Origin: an uncultured Mycoplasma sp.
GTDB lineage: Bacteria; Bacillota_I; Bacilli_A; RF39; UBA660
Assembly (NCBI GenBank): GCA_905209745.1
Contig: CAJLUG010000052.1
Span: forward strand, 1 to 6,828
DNA: 6,828 nucleotides
Direction of reading: 5' to 3'
A program made the position numbers and the translations under genes. Of this stretch, positions 1 through 5,240 are shown one piece after another. Positions within the stretch are counted from its first letter, which is position 1; each line of letters starts with the position of its first letter. A model generated the notes under the pieces. That model had not been told where the DNA came from. It saw nothing but the letters and a program-made list of their open reading frames with translations, and did no database searches.

Positions 1-19
1 CACGACGCTCTTCCGATCT
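1..19. other. Illumina TruSeq adapter remnant (not biological)
   Basis: These 19 bases are the 3' end of the Illumina TruSeq universal adapter, ending in GCTCTTCCGATCT exactly where inserts are ligated. The reverse complement of the same adapter closes the other end of the window. The der reading frame runs in phase up to base 20 and adapter follows. The sequence is a library artefact and should be trimmed; it marks the edge of the source DNA fragment. Confidence 0.97.
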
Positions 20-1074
20 GTACTAGTTGGTATTTCTCTTTTAATATTTTCTCCTACTTTGATAATTTCTGGCATTAATGTATGAATTCTTTTTTTTGTT
101 AGCGCAGATAAGTAAACGATAGGAGCATAAGTTGCGAATTGAAATTCAGCTCTCATATCACGTTCAAATTCTGGGATGGTTTTGGTTGCTTTATCCCATT
201 TATTTACAACAAAGATTAATCCTTTACCACGTTCTATTGCATATCCAGCGATATGTTTATCATGTTCTTTGATTCCTTCTTCTGCATTGATTACTACTAA
301 AGAGATATCACTTCTATCGATTGCTTTTAAAGATCTAAGTAGACTATATTTTTCAATGGATTCAAAGACTTTTCCTTTTTTTCTCATACCAGCTGTATCG
401 ATTAAGACATATTCTTCGTTATGATATTTTAATACAGAATCAATAGAGTCTCTTGTCGTACCAGCAACATCTGATACTACGACACGTTCTTCATTAAGAA
501 GAGCATTTACTAGGCTACTTTTTCCAACATTAGGACGTCCAATAATCGAAAACTTTAGTCTGTTATCTTCTACTTCTTCTTGTTCTTTAAAATCTTTGGT
601 AATTTCATCTAATAATTCTACATATCCCTTATTGTGAATACTACTGATTGGGATATAAGTATCAAAACCTAGTTCATAAAAGTCATAGATGTTTTCTTTC
701 GCTTCTTTGGTATCTATTTTGTTGATTGCGACAATTACTTTTTTGCCTGCTTTTTGTAGTAAGTCTTTTACAATAAAATCATTACTCGTTAAACCTTCTT
801 TTCCATCTACTACAAAGACAACAATATCTGCTTCTTTAATAGCAATTTCTGCTTGCATTTTAATTTCGTCATTAAACTTCATCTTACTAGCATCAATTCC
901 ACCAGTATCTACTAAATAGAATTTTTTATTATTGTAAGTAGCATCTGAATAAATTCTATCTCTTGTTACTCCTGGAATATCTTCGATAATAGCAATCTTT
1001 TTTCCAACAATTTTATTAAATAAAGTACTTTTACCAACATTAGGTCTTCCTACTAAAGCTACTGTAGGTATCAT
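20..1074 (-). CDS. der: Ribosome biogenesis GTPase Der (EngA), 3' end cut off
   Basis: Der is a cytoplasmic GTPase with two GTPase domains in tandem, required for maturation of the 50S ribosomal subunit. The frame starts at ATG 1074 (MIPTVALVGRPNVGKST) behind the Shine-Dalgarno GGAGGGG (1080-1086). Domain 1 shows the P-loop GRPNVGKS at residues 9-16, the switch threonine T37, DTGG 56-59 and NKID 118-121. Domain 2 shows a second P-loop GRPNVGKS 179-186, GTTRD 205-209, DTAG 226-229 and NKWD 291-294. The two P-loops in one chain identify Der among the TRAFAC GTPases. About 351 codons are present against roughly 435-440 in the family; the frame is open at base 20, ending in ...REIPTS, the start of the KH-like RNA-binding domain. 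The missing C-terminus is lost to the fragment end, not to a stop or frameshift. The gene is divergent from the membrane-protein pair to its right. Confidence 0.97.
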
Positions 1075-1097
1075 AGGATCCCCTCCAATTCAAACGT

Positions 1098-1126
1098 ATT
1101 ATATCATAGGATTGTAAACTTTTAAA
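1098..1126 (-). promoter_or_regulatory. Predicted sigma-A-type promoter of der (extended -10)
   Basis: On the minus strand there is a perfect TATAAT (1098-1103) preceded by TG at the extended position (1105-1106, reading TATGATATAAT). A -35-like TTTAAA lies at 1121-1126 with a 17-base spacer. Transcription would start near 1091, leaving a leader of roughly 18 nt that contains the GGAGGGG ribosome site. This is inferred from consensus match only. Confidence 0.75.
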
Positions 1127-1140
1127 GAAAAATTAATATC

Positions 1141-1172
1141 TTCACAAAATCTCCTTATTCTTATGTTATACT
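1141..1172 (+). promoter_or_regulatory. Predicted extended -10 promoter for the membrane-protein pair
   Basis: TATGTTATACT contains TG (1164-1165), one base, then TATACT (1167-1172), an extended -10. The best -35-like hexamer is TTCACA (1141-1146), but its 20-base spacer is longer than ideal, so the extended -10 probably carries most of the activity. Transcription would start near 1179, giving a leader of about 22 nt before ATG 1201. It is divergent from the der promoter in a 126-bp intergenic region. Confidence 0.65.
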
Positions 1173-1200
1173 AATTATAGTGAGGAGGCAAGATATAGAT

Positions 1201-1947
1201 ATGAATCAAAAACAAAAAGATATTCGTTGGTATCATAATCCAGATTTTATTACAGATCTTATTATTTTACTAATTGCAGTTATTATTATTTTAAGTCAGT
1301 CTTTTGCGATTAATAATAATCTTAGTACGCAAGATATTCTTATGAATATTATTAATCATAATAGTATTTATTTGATTGTACTTGTTTATTTTATAGCACT
1401 TAAGACAAAGTTTGGTAAGAAGTATTTTGATTTTTTAAATGTATTTTTAATTCTTTTATACTTTATTACTAGTATTACTTCTGTTTTGACTTTGTTTCAG
1501 TCTTTTTCATTAGAGACATTTTTAAGTTGTATTTTACAGCTTACTTTGTTTATTTATTTATTTCATATTCTTTTACGTAGAACTAGAATATGGAAAGAGT
1601 TTCATTTAGCAAAGTCACCATTTAATGATGTGGATAATGATACTTATTTTAATATTATTATGGTATTAGTTGTCATGTTATTAGCATTAGATTTGATTGT
1701 TACTACTACATTGGATGGTACGATACTTGCTTTACTTGATGCAGGATATTTACTTATTTTTTCTAGATATATTTATTTATATGGTGCTTTCTTAAATGAG
1801 AAAGAAACTGTTGTTCCTGTTATGAAGGAAAAAGTGGAAGAAGAAGTTAAGGTTAGTGAGGAAGTAGAAAGTAAAGATGAGAAGAAAGAAGTAAAGAAGA
1901 AAAAGACAACTAAGAAAGTTCAAAGTAAGCTGAAGGAGGATAAATAA
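1201..1947 (+). CDS. Unrecognised multi-pass membrane protein with a Lys/Glu-rich tail
   Basis: I do not recognise a family for this 248-residue protein. Hydrophobic segments at about residues 17-37, 53-67, 76-100, 104-125, 150-167 and 174-195 suggest roughly six membrane spans with the C-terminus in the cytoplasm. Basic stretches (K68-K74, RRTR 126-129) fit inside loops. The last ~50 residues are hydrophilic: an acidic block (about 203-224, rich in E and V) followed by a lysine block (about 225-246, with KKKK). I chose ATG 1201 because GAGGAGG (1182-1188) lies 12 nt upstream. A GTG at 1180 is also in frame but overlaps that ribosome site and sits at the predicted transcript 5' end. The ribosome site of the next gene lies in this gene's last codons, so the two are probably co-transcribed and translationally coupled. 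It could be a structural or scaffold membrane protein, but no catalytic motif is visible. Confidence 0.85.
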   Translation: MNQKQKDIRWYHNPDFITDLIILLIAVIIILSQSFAINNNLSTQDILMNIINHNSIYLIVLVYFIALKTKFGKKYFDFLNVFLILLYFITSITSVLTLFQSFSLETFLSCILQLTLFIYLFHILLRRTRIWKEFHLAKSPFNDVDNDTYFNIIMVLVVMLLALDLIVTTTLDGTILALLDAGYLLIFSRYIYLYGAFLNEKETVVPVMKEKVEEEVKVSEEVESKDEKKEVKKKKTTKKVQSKLKEDK

Positions 1948-1949
1948 TT

Positions 1950-2288
1950 ATGAGTATGTTTGATGAGATTGAACGAGAAAAACAAGATCTTCCTAAAATA
2001 CATAATATTACGAAAGAAGTATCAGGGTATTCTTATAATGGATATCAAAAGTTTGCAATTATTACTTTTCTTATATGTATTTGTGTTGGTATTGTTTTAG
2101 GGAATTTATTTCCTGCCTGTGGTACTAGTTCTAATTTCTATGGTACTTGTACTACAACAGAGTTTAATTTTTCGTTAATGATTTTTGTATGGTTTGTTTC
2201 CTTTTTGGTATGTTTGTTTATTTTTGCATTAGGACATATCATTCAATTACTTACTTCTATTCTTGAAGAGTTACGTAAAAGTGCGTAA
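1950..2288 (+). CDS. Unrecognised small membrane protein, two spans, paired cysteines
   Basis: This 112-residue protein has a polar, charged N-terminus (about residues 1-33), a membrane span at ~34-53 with C43 and C45, a short loop ~54-73, and a second span at ~74-98 followed by a short charged tail (EELRKSA). With both ends inside, the loop holds C57 and C67 (CGTSSNFYGTC), which could form a disulfide on the outer face. ATG 1950 is supported by AAGGAGG (1933-1939), 10 nt upstream and inside the end of the preceding gene, only 2 bp after its stop. A second in-frame ATG at 1956 is less well placed. The pairing suggests a function shared with the preceding membrane protein. I know no named family. 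No terminator is visible after it, so transcripts may read into hup. Confidence 0.85.
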   Translation: MSMFDEIEREKQDLPKIHNITKEVSGYSYNGYQKFAIITFLICICVGIVLGNLFPACGTSSNFYGTCTTTEFNFSLMIFVWFVSFLVCLFIFALGHIIQLLTSILEELRKSA

Positions 2289-2290
2289 AA

Positions 2291-2333
2291 TTTAGCATTC
2301 TTGCTTGCAATTTATAATAAAACATGGTAAATT
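2291..2333 (+). promoter_or_regulatory. Predicted hup promoter region (two overlapping candidates)
   Basis: Candidate one is a perfect TATAAT (2313-2318) with a weak -35 TTTAGC (2291-2296, 16-base spacer). Candidate two is TTGCAA (2305-2310), a 17-base spacer and an extended -10 TGGTAAATT (2325-2333). Starts would fall near 2325 and 2340. HU genes are usually strongly expressed and often have more than one promoter, so both may be used; the sequence alone does not decide. Confidence 0.6.
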
Positions 2334-2340
2334 CAATATG

Positions 2341-2357
2341 TAAGCATAAAGTGCTTA
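2341..2357 (+). repeat. Inverted repeat in the hup leader
   Basis: TAAGCA (2341-2346) and TGCTTA (2352-2357) form a perfect 6-bp inverted repeat around a 5-base centre (TAAAG). It lies 28 bp before the hup start and right at the predicted start of the downstream promoter candidate. It could be a 5' mRNA-stabilising hairpin or a protein-binding operator. A repeat this short and AT-rich could also be chance. Confidence 0.4.
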
Positions 2358-2385
2358 ATTAATATTGTTAGGGAGGTATATATTA

Positions 2386-2658
2386 ATGAAAAAAGTTGAA
2401 TTAGTAGAAGCTGTTGCTAATGAAACAGGTTTAACTAAAGCTGATGCTACTAGAGCAATCGATGCTACTTTTAAAGTAATTACTGATGCTTTAGCAAATG
2501 GAGACAAAGTACCACTAGTTGGTTTTGGAACATTTGGAGTATCTGAAAGAGCAGCTCGTGAAGGACGTAATCCTAGAACTGGAGAAACAGTTAAGATTGC
2601 TGCTAGAAATGCTGTTACTTTTAAAGCTGGTTCTGCATTAAAAGATGCTGTTAACTAA
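2386..2658 (+). CDS. hup: HU family histone-like DNA-binding protein
   Basis: HU binds and bends DNA without sequence specificity as a homodimer, compacting the nucleoid and assisting replication and repair. The 90-residue length is exactly typical. The N-terminal helices (MKKVELVEAVANETGLTKADA) are followed by the HU/IHF signature beginning GFGTFGVSERAA at residue 46 and the DNA-gripping arm GRNPRTGE (60-67), with the intercalating proline P63. The C-terminus FKAGSALKDAVN is standard. A valine (V77) sits where many HUs have proline (xPxFKAG), a mild deviation. ATG 2386 is chosen because GGGAGG (2371-2376) is 9 nt upstream; an in-frame TTG at 2365 would add seven residues absent from the family. 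It has its own predicted promoter and is followed by a terminator, so it can be expressed alone despite possible readthrough from the membrane-protein pair. Confidence 0.97.
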   Translation: MKKVELVEAVANETGLTKADATRAIDATFKVITDALANGDKVPLVGFGTFGVSERAAREGRNPRTGETVKIAARNAVTFKAGSALKDAVN

Positions 2659-2677
2659 TTAATTATTCATATGTATT

Positions 2678-2715
2678 AAGAGATGTCTAGTCATCTCTTT
2701 TCTTTTGTGTTTTTT
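2678..2715 (+). terminator. Rho-independent terminator of hup
   Basis: AAGAGATG (2678-2685) pairs perfectly with CATCTCTT (2692-2699) around a 6-base loop (TCTAGT). An interrupted T-run follows to 2715. It lies 19 bp after the hup stop and just upstream of the cca promoter, isolating the two units. Confidence 0.85.
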
Positions 2716-2735
2716 ACGAAGTTTTTCGGTTCTTA

Positions 2736-2744
2736 TGATATAAT
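2736..2744 (+). promoter_or_regulatory. Predicted extended -10 promoter of cca
   Basis: TATGATATAAT contains TG (2736-2737), one base and a perfect TATAAT (2739-2744). No convincing -35 lies 16-18 bases upstream. Transcription would start near 2751, giving a leader of only about 9 nt before ATG 2760, so the ribosome site GGTGAT (2751-2756) would form the very 5' end of the mRNA. The 18 bases TTATGATATAATATAGAT (2733-2750) recur with one change before dnaD. Confidence 0.75.
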
Positions 2745-2759
2745 ATAGATGGTGATATA

Positions 2760-3866
2760 ATGGATACAATGCTTGATAGTGCATTAAAACTTTTAAAAGA
2801 ATTAACTAGTCATAATTATGAGGCATATATTGTTGGAGGATTTGTTCGAGATTATTTACTTGGTAGAGAGTCTCAAGATATTGATGTTACAACGAATGCT
2901 ACGCCAAAAGAGATTCAGGAAATCTTTGAAGATGGATTTTTACCTACTGATGACTATGGATCTGTTATTGTAAAAAAGTATGGGGTAAGATTTGAAATTA
3001 CAACATTTAGAAAGGAACTTAGTTATCAGAATCATCGTAAACCAGATGAGATTTTATATATTGATGATTTATATCAAGATTTGTTACGTCGTGATTTTAC
3101 AGTGAATGCGATTTGTATGGATGAGAATGGAGAAATTATTGATTTCTTAGGTGGAAAAGATGATTTGGAGCGTAAGATTATTCGTACTATAGGGGATCCT
3201 TTTATGAAGTTAGAACAAGATGCTTTAAGGATTTTAAGAGCGATTCGTTTTGCGACAGTTTTAGACTTTCAGTTAGATCAAGATTTACAAGAAGCAATTC
3301 GTAAAAATAAACATTTACTTACTGAGTTATCTTATCATAGAAAAAAAGAAGAATTAGATAAGATGTTTGCTAGTGGATATGCTAAGAAAGGGATTCAGTT
3401 ATTACTTGATTTTCATTTAGATAAGAATTTAGAGTTAAAGAATTTGAGTCAGGTTACGAATACCAATAGTTTAATTGGTATTTGGAGTATATTAGATGTT
3501 GATACTTTGTATCCGTTTTCTAATCATGAAAAAGAGTTAATGAAGGATATTAGAGATGTAATGAAGTTAAATAATATGGATCCTACTGTTTTATATCATT
3601 ATGGTCTTTATGCCAATAGTGTGGCAGCCGAGATGAAGGGATTAGATAAGAAAGATATTACAGAGTCTTATAATCAACTTGTTATTCATCGTAGACAAGA
3701 TTTAGATATTACAAGTCGAGATATTATGAAGTGTTTAAATAAAGAGCCTGGAGAATACTTGAGTGATGTTTATGAGGATATTGAAAAAGAGGTTCTTTAT
3801 CATAGATTAGGTAATCATAAGGAAGAGTTGCTTTCTTATATTAAAGAAAAGTTTCTTTCTGTGTAA
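2760..3866 (+). CDS. cca: CCA-adding tRNA nucleotidyltransferase (class II)
   Basis: This cytoplasmic enzyme builds or repairs the 3'-CCA end of tRNAs from CTP and ATP without a nucleic-acid template. Of its 368 residues, motif A is at 26-45 (GGFVRDYLLG, then D40-I-D42, the metal-binding aspartates). The flexible loop TFRKELSYQNHRKP (82-95), needed for adding the final A, is present, which argues against a CC-adding-only enzyme. RRDFTVNAI is at 110-118, the GGKDDLERKIIRTIGDP segment at 131-147, and the nucleotide-selecting motif D at 152-164. There the usual EDxxR reads QDALR (Q153, D154, R157), a glutamate-to-glutamine change. The C-terminal tRNA-binding region is somewhat shorter than in Bacillus homologues (about 400 residues). 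ATG 2760 is supported by GGTGAT (2751-2756), 3 nt upstream, which pairs with the far part of the anti-Shine-Dalgarno; ATG 2769 is less likely. A terminator overlaps its stop codon. Confidence 0.95.
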   Translation: MDTMLDSALKLLKELTSHNYEAYIVGGFVRDYLLGRESQDIDVTTNATPKEIQEIFEDGFLPTDDYGSVIVKKYGVRFEITTFRKELSYQNHRKPDEILYIDDLYQDLLRRDFTVNAICMDENGEIIDFLGGKDDLERKIIRTIGDPFMKLEQDALRILRAIRFATVLDFQLDQDLQEAIRKNKHLLTELSYHRKKEELDKMFASGYAKKGIQLLLDFHLDKNLELKNLSQVTNTNSLIGIWSILDVDTLYPFSNHEKELMKDIRDVMKLNNMDPTVLYHYGLYANSVAAEMKGLDKKDITESYNQLVIHRRQDLDITSRDIMKCLNKEPGEYLSDVYEDIEKEVLYHRLGNHKEELLSYIKEKFLSV

Positions 3867-3886
3867 GAGACTTTTTTTCTTTTTTT
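3848..3886 (+). terminator. Rho-independent terminator overlapping the end of cca
   Basis: AAAGTTTCTT (3848-3857) pairs with AAGAGACTTT (3865-3874) in a 10-bp stem with one G-T wobble and a 7-base loop, followed by T-rich sequence to 3886. The 3' arm begins within the cca stop codon TAA (3864-3866), so the last codons of cca double as the terminator. The dnaD -10 element starts only a few bases after the T-run. Confidence 0.8.
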
Positions 3887-3891
3887 ATTTA

Positions 3892-3900
3892 TGATATTAT
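3892..3900 (+). promoter_or_regulatory. Predicted extended -10 promoter of dnaD-nth
   Basis: TG (3892-3893), one base and TATTAT (3895-3900) form an extended -10. The surrounding TTATGATATTATATAGAT (3889-3906) matches the cca promoter at 17 of 18 bases. The expected -35 position falls in the T-run of the cca terminator and shows no match. Transcription would start near 3907, about 21 nt before ATG 3928. Confidence 0.7.
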
Positions 3901-3927
3901 ATAGATATTATTTAAGGGGATGATACT

Positions 3928-4602
3928 ATGAAAGCATTACAAGTTGTAGATGTTTTTAGAGAAGGACATCTTGTCGTTCCTATTTATCTCTTAAAAAATT
4001 ATAAGAAGTTTAAAGTTTCTTTGGATGAGTTTATTTTTTTGATGTATTTATATCAACTTGGAGATCATAGTTTATTTAATCCAAGTAAGTATCAAGAAGA
4101 GTTGGGGATGGATTTGGCTCAGGTTATGAAGTATATTGAGACTTTGACAGATCGTAAGCTTATTCAAGTAGAAGTTGTTAAGAATGAAAAAGGGTTAATG
4201 GAAGAGGTTGTGATGTTAGATGGCTTCTTTGGTAAGATTTCTTCTATTTTTATAGAAAATAGTAATTCCAAAAAGAATAGTCAGTCTGATATTTTTGAGT
4301 TTATTGAGAAGGAGTTTGGTAGAACTCTTAGTCCTATTGAGTTTGAGATTATTAAGGCGTGGCTTGATAATGATATGAGTGAAGAGTTGATTAAAGAGGC
4401 GATTAAAGAGGCTACATTTAATGGGGTATCTAATTTACGATATATTGATAAGATTTTATATGAATGGGGTAAACTTGGTATTACTACTGTTTCTGATGTA
4501 GAGGAGAATCGTCGTCGTAGAAAGAAGAAGAGGGAAGAAGAGGCAGATAGTGATATTGATTTAGATATTGTAGATTGGAATTGGTTTGATGATGATGAAT
4601 AA
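3928..4602 (+). CDS. dnaD: DnaD family DNA replication initiation protein
   Basis: In Firmicutes DnaD helps load the replicative helicase at the origin and at restart sites, together with DnaA/PriA, DnaB and the helicase loader. The 224-residue length is close to that of Bacillus DnaD. Residues ~1-110 fit the N-terminal winged-helix/oligomerisation domain (DDBH1). Residues ~120-190 fit the DnaD C-terminal domain (DDBH2), ending in the diagnostic motif YIDKILYEW (172-180). A basic patch (RRRRKKKR, 195-202) and an acidic tail ending DWNWFDDDE follow. The tail resembles the aromatic/acidic end seen in this family, although I cannot align it. ATG 3928 follows AAGGGG (3914-3919) with 8 nt spacing. 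The adjacent overlapping nth is the classic Firmicute dnaD-nth arrangement and strengthens the call. Confidence 0.93.
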   Translation: MKALQVVDVFREGHLVVPIYLLKNYKKFKVSLDEFIFLMYLYQLGDHSLFNPSKYQEELGMDLAQVMKYIETLTDRKLIQVEVVKNEKGLMEEVVMLDGFFGKISSIFIENSNSKKNSQSDIFEFIEKEFGRTLSPIEFEIIKAWLDNDMSEELIKEAIKEATFNGVSNLRYIDKILYEWGKLGITTVSDVEENRRRRKKKREEEADSDIDLDIVDWNWFDDDE

Positions 4603-5218
4603 GTTGTTAGAGTATTTAGATTATTTGTTTCCAGATCCTAAGTGTGAACTTATATATGAGACGGATTATCAGTTATTAATTGCGGTTGTTCTTAGTGCAC
4701 AGTCAACAGATAAGAGAGTAAATTCTGTTACTCCGATTATTTTTTCTAAGTACAAGACGTTAGAAGAGTTAAAGAATGCACCTTTAGAGGATTTGGAAGA
4801 GATTATTCGTCCGGTTGGTTCTTTTCGTAAGAAGGCTCAGTATGTGAAGGGAATTGCTACAAGACTAGTCGATGAATTTGATGGTAAGGTTCCTGTAGAT
4901 AGGGAAGTCTTAGAGAGTTTTCCGGGTGTTGGTAGAAAGACAGTAAATGTCTTTTTAGCGGAGTTTTATCATTATCCTGCAATTGCGGTTGATACGCATG
5001 TAGAACGTGTCTCTAAGAGGCTAAAACTGGCCTTTCTTAAGGACTCTGTTTGGGATGTGGAAAGAAAGTTAATGAAGAAGGTACCGAAGGAGAGATGGGC
5101 GAAGTTTCATTTACAGATGGTACTTTTTGGGAGATATTATTGTAAGGCAGTAAAGCCTTTATGTAAGGACTGTCCTTTAAAAGAATATTGTCGTGAAAAA
5201 AAGAAGAATCTCGATTGA
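4589..5218 (+). CDS. nth: Endonuclease III (DNA glycosylase/AP lyase)
   Basis: Nth removes oxidised pyrimidines from DNA and cleaves the abasic strand in base-excision repair. Numbered from ATG 4589 (209 residues), the sequence shows LSAQSTD (35-41), the helix-hairpin-helix FPGVGRKT (111-118) with catalytic lysine K117, the VDTHVERVSKRL segment with catalytic D135, and the 4Fe-4S ligands C185, C192, C195 and C201 in the spacing C-x6-C-x2-C-x5-C. All key residues are intact and the length matches the family (about 210-220). Three successive in-frame ATGs (4589, 4592, 4595) and a TTG at 4586 sit inside the end of dnaD, so the exact start is uncertain by up to three residues. The ribosome site is weak, which points to translational coupling with dnaD. 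The TGA stop lies within a bidirectional terminator. Confidence 0.97.
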   Translation: MMMNKLLEYLDYLFPDPKCELIYETDYQLLIAVVLSAQSTDKRVNSVTPIIFSKYKTLEELKNAPLEDLEEIIRPVGSFRKKAQYVKGIATRLVDEFDGKVPVDREVLESFPGVGRKTVNVFLAEFYHYPAIAVDTHVERVSKRLKLAFLKDSVWDVERKLMKKVPKERWAKFHLQMVLFGRYYCKAVKPLCKDCPLKEYCREKKKNLD

Positions 5219-5232
5219 TTCTTCTTTTTTTT
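5196..5232. terminator. Bidirectional terminator between nth and ponA
   Basis: The A-rich arm 5196-5210 (ending GAAGAATC) pairs perfectly over 15 bp with 5217-5231 (beginning GATTCTTC) around the 6-base loop TCGATT. A T-run closes the stem on both strands, so it can stop transcription from nth and from the convergent ponA. The 3' arm begins within the nth stop codon (5216-5218), and the ponA stop is only 9 bp beyond the element. Confidence 0.92.
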
Positions 5233-5240
5233 GTTTAACT

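Noticed and set aside
176..919. Plus-strand open frames at 176-424 and 689-919
   Set aside because: They are antisense to der, which carries all GTPase motifs on the minus strand; their protein sequences show no family features and no good ribosome site.
1180..1200. GTG at 1180 as start of the first membrane protein
   Set aside because: It overlaps the GAGGAGG ribosome site and the predicted transcript start; ATG 1201 has a proper upstream site.
1075..1200. Riboswitch, small RNA or T-box in the der divergent region
   Set aside because: The 126 bp are filled by two promoters and ribosome sites with very short leaders; no long hairpin or terminator is present.
1201..2288. Toxin-antitoxin, holin or defence pair
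   Set aside because: No toxin, nuclease, holin-like size or antitoxin DNA-binding motif is visible, and the genes sit among housekeeping genes with similar base composition.
2365..2385. TTG at 2365 as start of HU
   Set aside because: It would add seven residues not seen in HU and place the ribosome site inside the gene; ATG 2386 gives the standard 90 residues.
5216..5240. Mollicutes code (TGA as tryptophan)
   Set aside because: Tryptophans in der, dnaD, nth and ponA use TGG, and nth ends in TGA within a strong terminator right after its iron-sulfur cluster.
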